A stretch of DNA of 64,000 nucleotides, taken from NCBI RefSeq assembly GCF_030272615.1, contig NC_081409.1, positions 652,272,468 to 652,336,467 of the forward strand, written 5' to 3'. This stretch comes from Cryptomeria japonica (taxonomy: Eukaryota; Streptophyta; Pinopsida; Cupressales; Cupressaceae). Below, one piece after another: positions 22,639 to 34,758 of the stretch. The notes under the pieces were generated by a model that saw nothing but the letters and a program-made list of their open reading frames with translations, was not told the origin of the DNA and ran no database searches. A program made the translations under genes and the position numbers. How positions within the stretch are numbered: the stretch's first letter is position 1; each line of letters opens with the position of its first letter.

Positions 22639-22639
22639 A

Positions 22640-24483
22640 TTTTTTAAAAAGTGCTGTCAATTTGTGCTGTCCGTGGTATTGCTTTTCTAGGGTCAATCAA
22701 ATGCCGCTCAATTAAATTTTTTAATGCAAATCTTTTTTCTTTTTAATATTTTATATAATAAAAATAAGGGAAGACAAATAATGTATTTTAATAGTTTATT
22801 TGATAATATATTTTTTTAAGTTTAAAGCTTATAAGAGATTGGTATTTATGTTTATTTGAAACACAGTTAGGGTTCGGTTTACTGTAATGTTATCCAAAAG
22901 ATTAAAAGCGTGATGTATCTATAATTAATTAATTGGTAAATGAAAATCAATGTTAATAGAAGATGTTTAAAATTATATGAATTTGTTAAAATAAATATTT
23001 TTATTACTGAAACTAATGATTTTGAATAAGCAACTTCAAGTTAATAAAAATAAATTGTATTTCTTCGTCATGATTTCTTTTTTAGTAACTTTAAAGATAC
23101 AAAATTATTGATTGATTGTGGAAAAGTTTTGTCATAGAGTATAGAGTTCTCTGCAAGGACTACAAGGTTAGCATTGTGTTATTCATAAGAGAAAAAATTA
23201 AGATATATCAAATAGGATATTTTGATGGTTAAAATTATTTTAGAATCATCAATATAATTTTTATTGGAAAATATAATTTAGAATTAATCTTTATCTTTGA
23301 TTCAATTAACATTTTTTTGAAATATTTTTTAAATTATTTATAAATTCTCAACAAGTAACATAGAGAAGATTGAAAATGCAACTTTTATTATTAATGATAT
23401 ACACTTTTTTGTGAGAGAATGTAATAGTATTTGATGTCTTTAAAGAAAATTGTGTTGCTTAATAAATTGTACCTTAAAACTTTTCATGCTTTTATAAAGC
23501 AATTTTTGCTTATGAAATAGTGAAATTGACACAACTGATAATGTGATTATATGTACCAAGTAACATTATATATTATATGTAATTGTTTTATCATCATAAA
23601 ATATTATCACTATCTCAATATCATAGCATTATATAAAATAATAATTATGTATATTTTTCTATTTATGCTTATAATGATAAAAGACTTTGCTACATATCTT
23701 TATCATATATTTAATAAAAAATTTAATAATAAAAAGGTTAGTCCACTTTTTTTAATTTCCTCCACAAAATTCTTTTATAAATACGGTAGAAAATGCTTCT
23801 CTAAATAGAATTAATAGTTTATATTGCGGTTAGTTCCAATTCTCTACATACTTTCATCAACATAAAGTAAACAAGGGCTACAGGGTAGCTTAGTTCCTAC
23901 CCAGAGCTGCAAAGGTGGGTGTCGATGGGTTTTGTTCAATTTGAATGTCCAAGGAAAACTCATGTGACTAATTTGAGAGCATATGAAGAAGAACTATTGT
24001 AGAGCCTAAAAGATGAAGTTAATAATTTAGTTTTAATTTTGGTGGCTCAACATAAATGAATGAGAGATTAATGGTATGATATTATACGTGGTAATGGCAG
24101 ATGAGATGAAAGTTGGGGTAAGTAGAGTGATCTACTCAGCATGTATTTGCTGTGAACTAGCTGCCAATTGCAACACCTACTGCAGATGTTGTGCAAACCC
24201 ATTCTAATCTCTAAGACCACCACGTATTCTCTTTTGTTTGCTTATACAATAAATAAGAAAATGTGTTATTGTAACATCGCTTGCTTTGTAAAGGTGTTAC
24301 TGTTAAAATGGAATATATTTATAAGGACGGACGGATAATTGATACTGTTCGTATTTGTTATTGTATATCAAATCTTTAGTAAATTCATTAATATTTGTAT
24401 TTCGACTAAAATATGTTACTTTCAAAGCTTAATTCTAAATCAATCTTTTTAGTAAATTTTGTTAAAGATCAACCTAATCTTTT
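22640..24483. other. AT-rich spacer, nothing recognised
   Basis: The sequence is strongly AT-rich. Short open frames exist (for example 23551-23808 on plus), but their composition is of the Ile/Tyr/Phe/Lys kind expected by chance in AT-rich DNA. Confidence 0.5.
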
Positions 24484-24513
24484 TCATTTGTATTTGTATT
24501 TGTATTTGTATTG
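24484..24513. repeat. (TATTTG)n microsatellite
   Basis: About five repeats of a TTTGTA hexamer. Confidence 0.85.
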
Positions 24514-24792
24514 ACCTTAATATACCGCGTTCAGTGCCTGCGTGTTGGGGTATGAGATACCTCCGCCTCCGCCAACGACAGCCTGTCAACGTTCCCACTT
24601 TGCAAGCAATCGTTAAAGCCCGATCACATATCTTTGGCAAACATTGAATTAGATTTTACCTAACATGAACACAATAGAAATCAAGCCATGCTATTAGTCG
24701 TTCAAAGATAAGTTTAATAACTATTTAATTGAAACCCATGCCAATAGTTCCATGCCGAACAGGAACTAATAACGGTAGAGATTTACGGACTG

Positions 24793-25030
24793 GAAATAAG
24801 CAGCAGCTGCTTATTAAAAAAAATGACACATGGCTTCACCATATTTTTCTCCTTTCCTTTTTATTTGTCTTAAATTTTGCTTCTAAATTTTATATGTTAA
24901 AAATATTATTAAAAATTTTACTTAAAAGTGAGACTGCTTAAAAATAAGCACAATTTTTGTATGCATGGAGTCACCAACTCCACAAATTGTTGCACAAAAA
25001 GTGGAGCAGCAGCTGCATGGGGACCTGCCC
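24793..25030 (+). mobile_element. MITE-like repeat, left-truncated copy
   Basis: This copy begins with the palindromic ATAAGCAGCAGCTGCTTAT and continues with ATGACACATGGCTTCACCAT. It ends in GCATGGGGACCTGCCC followed by TTA at 25031-25033. The same layout is seen at 25190-25466. The left terminal repeat is not found, so this copy seems truncated or rearranged. Confidence 0.5.
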
Positions 25031-25033
25031 TTA

Positions 25034-25466
25034 CCCCATGTCCCCATGCTGCTGCTTAAATGTAAGATCTGCTTAAAATTAAGCAGTTGGAGTGTTCCTA
25101 TGGAAATTTTTAATTAAGAGGAAAGGATAAATTAGAATCTTTTCCTATTTTCCTGTAAAACTTAAAAATAAGCTTTGAAAAAAAGGGGGGCTGAAAATAA
25201 GCAGCAATGGCTTATTGAGAAAAATTGACAAGTGGCTCCATAATTTTTTTTCTCTCTTTTTATGTTTTCATTTTTTTCTCTAAAACTAGGTGAAATTTTA
25301 TTATTATTAAAGATTATATTAAAAATACAATTTAAAATAATTGCTTGTTTTTATAAGGAGCAAAATTCAACTTTCATGGGGCCATCAGCTCCACAAATTG
25401 CTGCTATAAAATTTGAGCAGCAGCTGCTAGCCAAAATAAGCTAAGCAATCGCATGGGGACCTGCCC
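25034..25466 (+). mobile_element. MITE-like element with inverted ends and TTA duplication
   Basis: The left end is CCCCATGTCCCCATGC and the right end GCATGGGGACCTGCCC. The two are inverted repeats matching at 12 of 16 positions, and TTA flanks both sides (25031-25033 and 25467-25469). A TTA/TAA duplication with GGG-type ends is the pattern of PIF/Harbinger (Tourist-like) MITEs. The 433 bases have no transposase. The element directly abuts the truncated copy to its left and shares the TTA with it. Confidence 0.6.
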
Positions 25467-25469
25467 TTA

Positions 25470-28131
25470 GTAAAATATTGTAGCACAGATTTCCCTAACT
25501 AAAATCTAGATAGAATTTATAATTACAAAAGTGAGACATAAATTATTTTTAGAAACTGTCTTAAATAACTGGAAATTGTTTTATTTTGCATAAATTTTTT
25601 TATGAGAAATATTACATAGGATGGTATAGATAAAATGAATCTATATGAAATATTGTCTAGTTTCTTTATTTTGGATTTAAACTTGATAAATTTAGAAATT
25701 TGTATAACAATAAAGAATTATCAAAAAAAATATCATGGTTTCTTTTCAAAATGTGAGTAATTTATGTGATTGCATTAAACTGGGGCTAAAGAAAGTGGAG
25801 GCAACCAATCTCGACATAAAAGAGCACTCCTTATAGTTTTTAAAATCTACAAAACACAAGGAATTTTAATGAGGGAAAAATTGTAATCACATTATGTTTA
25901 ATGAACATGGGCTATACATGGAATAATTTTAGTGTCATAAGTATAATTTATTGGTGTTAAAAAATTGACATTAGGTTTAGAACTTTGGTGGTTGTGTCTA
26001 ATTTATTCCCAATTGTGCCTTGTTTGGGGATCAATTTTGTAAAATTGGTTTATTTCCCTATTTAAAAAAATTATTTTAAAAAAGTGGAAGTTGCATATAA
26101 AAACAACTCCCTTTCCCATTTCAAAGTCTAGAAAGTTCAAAGAAACATTCTTATAAGCCTAGTAATCAACTCAAGCATAGATTTGCATTCAAGCATACAA
26201 GTACGTTATATTAATAATTATCAATTAAATTGTGTTTCTCCTGTATAAAGAATGCACTAACGTGTCACAAGACTTTAGTCTATCACATCAAGCCTTGTAT
26301 GAGATTCCATGAGAGGATTTCATACTTGAGGTGATATTTGGTCAATTCAATAATTCATTACTTGTTTAGCCTTCATCCTCATGAGGACATGCACTTTGAT
26401 CTTATCATTATACACCTTATAGAAGTGGAAACTATTACAAGGTTTAAATTAGGTAAATACCCAAATGACAACACCTTTTTGTTTTCTATATGTTAAGTTG
26501 TAGATTCGACAATAGGAAGGATATGGGAGTGCAAAGTAGAAAATGTTAGATTGTGACAAATTTTGACTAGATGAAGGCCTTAGACTAATTTTCCTATTGT
26601 TTTTTAGGGATATATTTTTGGGAGATAGTAGTACAAAGCCTCTTTATTACATTTTTAATCATTGACCAAAATATTGGACACTTCGTACAAGGGTTCCCAG
26701 GGCTTGCTCCAAATTTTAGATATGAGTTCTTTTCTTTGTATATATTCTAGATCTACTTTACTATTTCATCTATTTACTCTTCATTTGTATCATATTTTAA
26801 TAATTAAAATAGAACACATTTGTTGGCATAAATTTAATTTACTCATGCTTAATTCCAAGTAAGGTAATTATAATTTAATATCATAGGCTACAATAATAAT
26901 TGTAGTAAGTGGGTAGTTGTCAATAGTTGGACTCTACCTACCCTTGTATCCTATTGAGACACTTGTTCACATCCTATGTTCTCTCACCTACCTCTCTTGC
27001 ATATTAAAGAAGTCTATTGTGCATTTCTTAATAATCTGAGCAATATTTATCTTTCTTGGTGACATATTTATCTCTATCTTTCTATGGAAGTTGGTTTCCC
27101 TTCATGATCTTAGCTTGAGAGGATTGCTCCAACAACATTAACACACTTCATAGCCTCATGTAATTTCAAAAAATGGAATATAAATAAAATGCTTATCTCT
27201 ACTTTCAATATTATATTTATTCATAAAGTCATGTTTCAATATTATGAAAGGAATTGGGATTGCAGTTTGCATTGATTAGCCTAGGGATCCCATTTCCCAA
27301 AATTTAATTTTGCTGATCCCAATGCACTACATTAATTTAATTTTTCTTTTAATTATTTTATTCATTTATAAATTTGATTATTTATGTGATTGTAGTCAAA
27401 TAGTTATTTAATTAGTTGCACCAGTATTATTTCATATTACATTTGCAATAAAACTTGTGTGTTAAACCAACACACTAAAAATATGATCCTTTTCTTCTTC
27501 TATTTTTTTATTTATTTTTTATTCTTTCTTAGAGAAAGTGTGTGTATTTTAATCTTATACTTGTTTATGATTTTTATAACCTAATCTTCTGAATTCAAGA
27601 TTACTATAAGAAAACGCTATCGACTCATGATTTCTAATACTTTAACTTGTGTTGGTGTTGATCTTGAGTTCTGTGTTAACTTGTTCCCAGTAAGAAACAT
27701 TGGATAGGAATTAACCCTTAATCCAACACCAACCTTGCCTAATATACCCAAATAATTCCCCTCACAATCCTCATGATGAGGATAACCCTTTAATTCAAGT
27801 GTCTGATGACCAATTGAAGCTAAATGAGGAATTGGAAGGCTTTTAGTAATTTGTGAGCATATAGCACTTGGTTGGAGAGTTTGTCTCTCTTATTGAAACT
27901 CTAAGGAGATTCATACATGTTAACTCACATATTTGACAAAAAAAATATGACTATAGCTAGTTGTGTGTAGAAGTACTTTCATATATGCCACCTCAATAAT
28001 GAAAGGAGACACATTTTAAGAGTCATGATGGTACCTTCTATTCCCACATTATATCATGTTTAATATTGCACAAAATGGTAATGAAACTCATATTATTCTT
28101 GGATTTAATACTATTAATCAATATGCTTATG
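25470..28131. other. AT-rich spacer, possible old LTR debris
   Basis: No coding region is found. Around 26930-27000 the sequence CTACCTACCCTTGTATCCTA and what follows loosely resembles the LTR of the copia element starting at 28137, so an old diverged LTR fragment is possible. The rest is low-complexity sequence. Confidence 0.4.
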
Positions 28132-28136
28132 GTAGG
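28132..28136. repeat. Target-site duplication GTAGG, left copy
   Basis: GTAGG directly precedes the 5' LTR and recurs directly after the 3' LTR at 50091-50095. This 5-bp pair defines the outer element's insertion. Confidence 0.85.
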
Positions 28137-28618
28137 TGTTGGTGTAAATAATTATTCATCATGGATATTATTACACCTTACTTAAGTTTACTTAGGATAA
28201 TGCATTTCATAGTAGTTTGGGTATTGGACACTTGGGTGTTTGTCCCACACTGGGATAGCATGTGTAGGAGAAATTCCACATTTTATGGTGTTGATCTTGT
28301 TACTACTTTATCATATCCACTTAATGTGAAGTGATAATTCCACCTTCGGTGGGTGATCCACCTCATGTAGAATATTTTATTGTTTCTCCTACCTAGCACA
28401 CCTTTTTCCTACCTACCCTTGTTTCTTATTGAGCCACATCTCATGTTTGTGTGCTCACATATCCATTTTACCTTGCCTATATAAGCAAGTTCATCTTCAT
28501 TGTATGAACAGCTATTGATAATTTATCTATTGATGAGAATACAGTTTATTCTTGTCCTATATTTTGTCTCTCTATTTTATACATTTCATTGAGCTCTTGA
28601 TCTTGGAAAAATCTCACA
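28137..28618 (+). repeat. 5' LTR of outer copia element
   Basis: 482 bases, TGTTGG...TCTCACA. It includes a TATA box (TATATAAG, 28478-28485) that would start the element's transcript. The partner is at 49609-50090. Confidence 0.92.
28478..28485 (+). promoter_or_regulatory. TATA box in copia 5' LTR
   Basis: TATATAAG lies in a context kept in the 3' LTR (CTATATAGG), 134 bases before the LTR end. The transcript start is expected about 30 bases on. Confidence 0.6.
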
Positions 28619-28631
28619 TGGTATCAGAGCC
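28619..28631 (+). other. Primer-binding site (initiator Met tRNA)
   Basis: TGGTATCAGAGCC directly follows the 5' LTR. It is the standard plant copia site, complementary to the 3' part of tRNA-iMet, where minus-strand DNA synthesis begins. Confidence 0.9.
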
Positions 28632-28988
28632 ATTAAAGCATCATTGATTCGTCTTTGAGAGGCATTATTGCGACGTCAAGAGGCAGATCTGAGGAGCAAC
28701 ATCTTTTGGAGGTGTCCTAGACTAGATCCAACCTCATCATTGTGTCTGAGTGGCTATTTCCATGAGTTTTGAGTATAAATTCGGCATATTTTGTTGAAAA
28801 TCAAATTTGGGGCTTGGAGGAAATTTTTTTCCCAATTAGCGCTGTACGGTACAAATTTTCAAGAAAATTTTTTTAAAAAAAAAGGCATAAGTGATTTTTT
28901 AAAAATTTTTTAAATATTTATTTTACTATTCATAGAATTTTTTTTTGAAAATAAAAAAAAAATTATTTGATTTGGGGGGTGACATCAC
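28632..28988 (+). other. Leader of outer copia element, first part
   Basis: Untranslated leader between the primer-binding site and gag, with long A and T runs near 28880-28970. It is interrupted at 28989 by the second copia element and resumes at 45849. ATCAC at 28984-28988 is the duplicated target. Confidence 0.75.
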
Positions 28989-29692
28989 TCTAAGGAAGCA
29001 AAGGTGTGCGAAAACGCTTCCTACGCTAATCTTGAGAGGACGATTATGCAAATTTCAACTTAACTATTACAAAGATTACAAGAAGCACATAGAGTAGAAA
29101 TAAAACAATAAACACATAACAAAGTGATTATCGTGGGGAAAACCCATACGGGTGAAAAAACCCACACTCTAAAACCTGCATAATGTATTAACAAATCAAC
29201 AAGAGATTACAATACACTTGCAATGCAAGTTCTTACAAGAGCATCACCTCAACTCAAGCTCGAAGAGACTTCACTAGCATCCTTCTAGCACCCAGCCTTG
29301 TAAACCAAACTCCGTCATACAAACTCCTCCCCAAGCCCTCATTATATATGAATTTTACAACCTGGAAACCATTTGTGGTTTTACAATACCATGGGAAAAA
29401 CCTCCATGACACGTGTTTCCCACCCTTGACATTTGTTTTCCCAAGATAAGAAAACCTGTTTAAAAGTAGTTACTCATGTCCAAACTCTTATCTCCTATTT
29501 TTGACCCTCATAACTAACATGAAATGTGTCATATAATCTCTAAAAATGGCCCTTCTATATTATACTATGGACAAGGCATCTTTTGACAACTCATATACCT
29601 TTTTCCAAGGCAGCGACACATGGGAAACCTCCCAACTATATTTGGAACTATTTACTGAAAAATTGCAAGGTTGAGACACATGTATCTCAACA
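28989..29692 (-). repeat. 3' LTR of second copia element
   Basis: 704 bases. On the minus strand it starts TGTTGAGATACATG. The other terminus has changed (AGA where the partner has ACA), so the usual CA end is lost. The partner is at 45141-45843. Confidence 0.9.
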
Positions 29693-29705
29693 TTCTCCCA
29701 CTTGT
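29693..29705 (-). other. Polypurine tract of second copia element
   Basis: On the minus strand CAAGTGGGAGAA directly precedes the 3' LTR. It primes plus-strand DNA synthesis and is typical for plant copia elements. Confidence 0.8.
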
Positions 29706-29877
29706 CGAATACCTTGCAAGAGTCAAGGGATTCATACTACCATGGACTCAATAATCAGGGGCCAAGAGGCCCATAGACTCCGAACACCATCTGAACTTCT
29801 CTGTGCTCACTAGCTTAGTTAATGAATAAGAAACATTCACCAAAATTTCTACCTTCTCCAACTTCACCCTGCCATCC

Positions 29878-32800
29878 TCAACCATATCTCACAAAATGAT
29901 ATTGTACATCAATGTGTTTGGTCCTGGCATGAAAAGTCAGGTTCTTCGCTAGGCAAATTGCACTCTGATTGCCACTATAAATTGTCAGTGCACCCTGTTT
30001 AAACTCTATATCTGAACACAATCTCTTAAGCCAAATGGCTTCTTTGCAAGCATGAGTTGCTGCCATATACTTTGCCTCTATCATGGACAAAGCGACCACA
30101 ACCTGTTGCTTGCTCATCCAACTGATTGCACCACGAAATAATGTAAACACATATGCATTGGTGGATCTTCTTCTATCGACATCACCAACCTAGTCTGAAT
30201 CCACATAGCCTCTAATATCCAAGGAATGCTCATTTCCTATTCTATGAAAACATATAGAGTACTCTGAGGTACCCCGCAAGTATATAAAAACTCTTTTTAC
30301 TACATCCCAATGTGCTCTTCCTAGATTAGACATGTAATGGTAAAGTACTCCCACTGCTTGGGCAATATCTGGTCTTGTACAAATCATAGCATACATCAAA
30401 CTTCCAACAACACTTTGGTATGGTACTCGACTCATCTCTTCCATCTCCAATGGGGATGTAGGACACTATGAACTAGAAATCTTTGTTCCCATTGTAACAG
30501 GAACACTCAATGGTCTAGAATCTTGCATATTAAATCTTCTCAGAATAGTACCAACATATTTACTCTGGCCTAGGAAAACCTTTTTGTTTTGTCTATCTCT
30601 TACAATTTCCATTCCTAAAATGTGTCTCGCTGCACCAAGATTTTTCATATCAAATTTCACTGAGAGTTGAGATTTTAATTCTGCAATCAAAACTTTTCCT
30701 TTCCCAATAAACAACATGTCATCAACATACAAGGCAATAACCAGGAAATGATCACCATCAGATTTGAAATATATATGGTGATCAAATTTAGACTGCACAA
30801 ACCCCAAACTCAATAAATATGTATCAAACTTCTGGTACCACATCCTAGGACTTTTTTTTAAACCATACAAGGAATTCTTCAACTTACAAACCAAATTACT
30901 TTTACCTTTTACCACATAGTGCTCTGGTTATGTCATATAAATTTCTTCCTCCATATCTCCACAAAGGAAAGCAGTTTTTACATCAATTTTCTCAACCTCT
31001 AGATCATAAGCTACTACAATAGAAAGCAAGAAACGAATGGATGTCATTTTGGCTATAGGAGAAAAAATATCACCATAATCTACTCCCTCAACCAGGGAGT
31101 AACCTTTTGCAACCAAACATGCTTTGTACTTCTCAATTCTTCCATCTGAACCTATCTTCCTTTTGAACACCCATTTGCAACCAACAAGCTTTCATCCTTT
31201 AGGCAATGGTACAAGGTCCCATGTGTCATTCTTCTTAAGAGCTACCATCTCTTCATCCATGGCAATTTTTCAAGACTCTGAATCATTCATACCAAGAGCC
31301 TCTTCTACAAATCTCGGTTCATCAATATTAGCATTCAAAGCAAATATGCATCTCCAATCATCAAGAGAATATCCATACCTTTTAGGTGGTTTTCTTTGTC
31401 TAGTAGACCTTCGAACAAGTTCAGGTTCAGGTTCTTCTTCTTCCTCTGATGATTTAAAACTCGTAGAGCTCTCATCAACTTCCTGTCTTTCTAAGGGCCT
31501 TGATTCAAAATTTTCTAGGCCTAGCAAGTAGTTGAATCACATCTTTCTTTGCTTCCTTTTGTTCTGGCTGCACTGTAACAGAAGAAGACTTAGTTTCTCT
31601 AAAAATAATACTTCTGGAATAAAATACCTTTTGTGCAACAAGATCCCAAAGCTTGTATCCTTTCACACTATAACTATATCCAATGAATATACATTTAACA
31701 ACTTTGTTATCCAATTTTGTCCGCTTCTCCTTTGGCACATGAGTATATGCCTCACAACCAAAAACTCTCAGATGACTAATTGAAGGCTTGTGGCCCGACC
31801 ACGCTTTCAGTGGCATTTTATCAACAAGAGATGATGTAGGAGACATGTTTATCAGGTAGCAGGTAGTGGCTATAGCTTCAGCCTAGAACTTTTGTTCTAG
31901 ACCAACACCACTTAGCATACTCCTAGCCTTCTCCATCAAGGTCCTGTTCATTATTTTTGCAACTCCATTCTATTATGGAGAATACGGAGTTGTCTTTTGT
32001 CTCTTAATACCACAATCTTTACAAAATATGTCAAAATCATTGGAGCAATATTCACCACCATTATCTATTCTTAAACATTTTATCTTCTTTGTAGTCTGCA
32101 ACTCAACCATTGCTCTAAATTCTTTGAAATGACTAAAAACTTCAGCTTTACTCTTAAGAAAATAAACCCATGTTCTACTACTAAAATCATCAATGAAAGA
32201 AACATAATAAACTGATTTACCAATAGAAGAAACATCAACTGAACCAAATACATCCGAATGGTTTAGATCAAAAACACTTGAAGAGTTATAAGAACTGGAG
32301 TAAAACTGAATGCGGTTTTGTTTTCCATAAATACAATGCTCACAAAAATCAAATTCAAGATTGCAATCATTCAACCCATTAACAAGGTTCTTATTTTTCA
32401 AATTTCGTAGACCCTTCTCACCTATGTGGCCGAGTCTTTGGTACCACAAAATTGTCTTCTCTGCAGGCAACTTTTATTTAGTAGATAGAGCACCCTTGGG
32501 TACCCAAAAACCATGACCATCTACTAAAAGAGAAACCGTCTCCTTTTCGAACATAGTCTTTATCACAGTCTTATCAGAAGTGCTATTGCACTCAACTGTG
32601 CATGCATCAAGCTAGTACAATGTACCCATTCTACTTCCTCTTGCTATTACCATAGCACCTCTCACCATTTTCACACCTACTTCAGAAAACTATACATTCA
32701 CACCCGCATCTATTAGTTTGCTAACAGATAACAAATTTCTTGCTAGTCATGGGATATGCAAGACACCATAAAATCTTCTAGTTCTACCATTAGAAAATTT

Positions 32801-33203
32801 AGCATGAACACTTCCATGACCAACAATATCAAGAAAGGAGTTATCACCCAAATACACCTTACCACCATCAAACTTTTCATACTTACTAAACTACTTTCTA
32901 ATAGGAGTCATGTGGAAAGATGCACCTGAGTCTATCAGCCATGCATTGTCACCTACACGAGTGGCCAAGGCTGCAATAAAAGCATCTCCATCTTCCTTCT
33001 CGGACTCAGAATCATAATCTTACTTCTTCTTCTTTTTCTTCTTTTCTTCTTTACAGTCCTTTAGGAAATGTCCGAGCTTTCCACAATTCTAGCAAATTGC
33101 CTTGGACTTACTCAGAGATTTTGATCTCCCCTTATTCTTGGACTTAGAATGACCATTCTTCTTTTCATTCTCGCCTCTTTATTTTGGTCTTCCTCAAACA
33201 CTC
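29878..33203 (-). pseudogene. Copia gag end, protease, integrase, RT and RNase H, broken
   Basis: Read right to left: a zinc knuckle NCGKLGHFLKDC at about 33060-33100; protease WLIDSGASFHM near 32945; a gag-pre-integrase region (LWYQRLGHIGEKGLRNL at 32440); integrase core with HSDVFG and RIDNGGEY (two of the DDE residues) at 32280-32040; the integrase C-terminal part SHLRVFGCEAYTHVPKEKRT at 31770. Reverse transcriptase runs 31170-30466, with VEKIDVKTAFLCGD and active site LYVDDMLF near 30720. RNase H runs 30450-29878, with YMAATHACKEAIWLKRL and ARTKHIDVQYHFVR at its end. Several in-frame stops and a frameshift near 31515 inactivate it. This half is separated from the start of gag by the gypsy insertion. 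Confidence 0.9.
33199..33203. repeat. Target-site duplication CACTC, left copy
   Basis: CACTC occurs here and at 44422-44426, immediately outside the gypsy LTRs and within the copia gag sequence. Confidence 0.88.
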
Positions 33204-34480
33204 TGATGGTCGCGCCCACAAAAGGATATGAAAATCACAGTAAAACCTTTCCTGGGAATTGGGCATTCCAACAGGTGATCAATATCTCTCTTTTGTAGAC
33301 GTTCATTTACTTGTCAAACCAGGGGATGTATACTTTAAATGGTGCAGCAAAATATATGCACTAGGAACTTATTTTGGTCAAATCCTAGCGGAAATACATA
33401 CTAAAAAGAAATCCTACCTACGCTACAGGAAGGTAATGCAAAGCTTTTTAACTCAACTATGATTTGATTATGACAGAAACCATAATAACTACAACTGAAA
33501 CACAAACTATGAACTGGCCTTATGCTGCAGGAACAGACACAGTGATGGATTCCTTGTGCTGCAGGAGCAATGTAAAGCTGAGTTTGTATAAAAACTTTAA
33601 AGATGAAAGCAAACTGAAGCTTAACAGGAAAGAACAACTAACTAACTAGCTACAGATACCTACTAAGTGGGCCCCCTTAGCAAGCATCTCCTAATTACGC
33701 AAATATGAAACTCAAAACTTCATTGAACTTTATTCATAAAAACAGAATGATATACATTGCTTTGTTGATATGGAAACTAACAACAAACTTTGCTTCTGGT
33801 TAAACAGATTCTGTCTTTCATTATCATCTTGATTCTTACATAACATCTACTATTCTTATTCTATCCTTCTCTCTCACGCAGGAGGAGAAGCTTTATTTAA
33901 AAACAAGGGAGCAACTAACTAACTAACTCCATAAAAGAAAGACGTGGAAGTAAAAACATATCCTTGAATCAAGGAACAAACTTCATAAATGAGTTTATGC
34001 GTTCAACCCGATCAGAGAGATTCTAGCACTCCACTCTTTGTCATTAAAATTATTTCCCATGATTTCAGTCAAAGAGTCTTTGCCGGAGCTTCCTCGAAGT
34101 CATGCAGGAAATGGACTTTACTGCAAGGCCAAGATTGGTTGCGCTTGACTCGATCATTCTTCAACAACCTGCGAAACAAAAGGTAACAGGCAACAGAAAA
34201 GGCGTATGGCACATACACAATATCCATTCATTAATCACACATTTTAGATTTACTTCATCATTCAAAAACTGTATATGATATACCAGTCATTTTAGGGAGT
34301 CAACGGAGCAATAAATGCAATCAAGTTAATCACAAAGAGCTGCAGGAATATAAAAGTTTCTTGCTACAGGATATCCTAAAAAGGTTTCACAAAGTCTGAA
34401 CATCCATGAAATAACAAAAGTAAAGGCATTTAAAAGTTTTATCAAAACATCCAAATTATGAGCATTTTTTAAGCTCATCA
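33204..34480 (-). repeat. 3' LTR of gypsy element
   Basis: 1277 bases. Minus-strand ends are TGATGAGC and CCATCA. The partner is at 43145-44421, equal in length. Confidence 0.93.
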
Positions 34481-34494
34481 CTGCCCCCTACTTA
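34481..34494 (-). other. 3' polypurine tract of gypsy element
   Basis: On the minus strand TAAGTAGGGGGCAG abuts the 3' LTR and primes plus-strand synthesis. The same 14 bases recur at 37136-37149. Confidence 0.85.
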
Positions 34495-34758
34495 GCCCAA
34501 TGCTGGTCCTCCAGCATTAACTTTCCTGGTGGTTTCTCTGAAGTCGGTGGCTGCTACATGACTCTGAAACGGATTTTTAAACTTGTAATAAAATCTTCTG
34601 AAATCCCGGCATTTTTCATACCTTTGGTCTTCTAATTCATTGTTGAGTTTTGTAGCCTGGTGAGGATAAAGTGGCCACATTAGCACAGAAGGTCTGAATG
34701 TCAGCGGCAACCACAGTTCAAATCTTGTTTGAAGTCCCAATTGAATATATCTGCTGGT

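Noticed and set aside
23551-23808. Plus-strand ORF of 85 codons
   Set aside because: It has a Tyr/Ile/Phe/Lys-dominated composition expected from AT-rich DNA and no neighbour or promoter.
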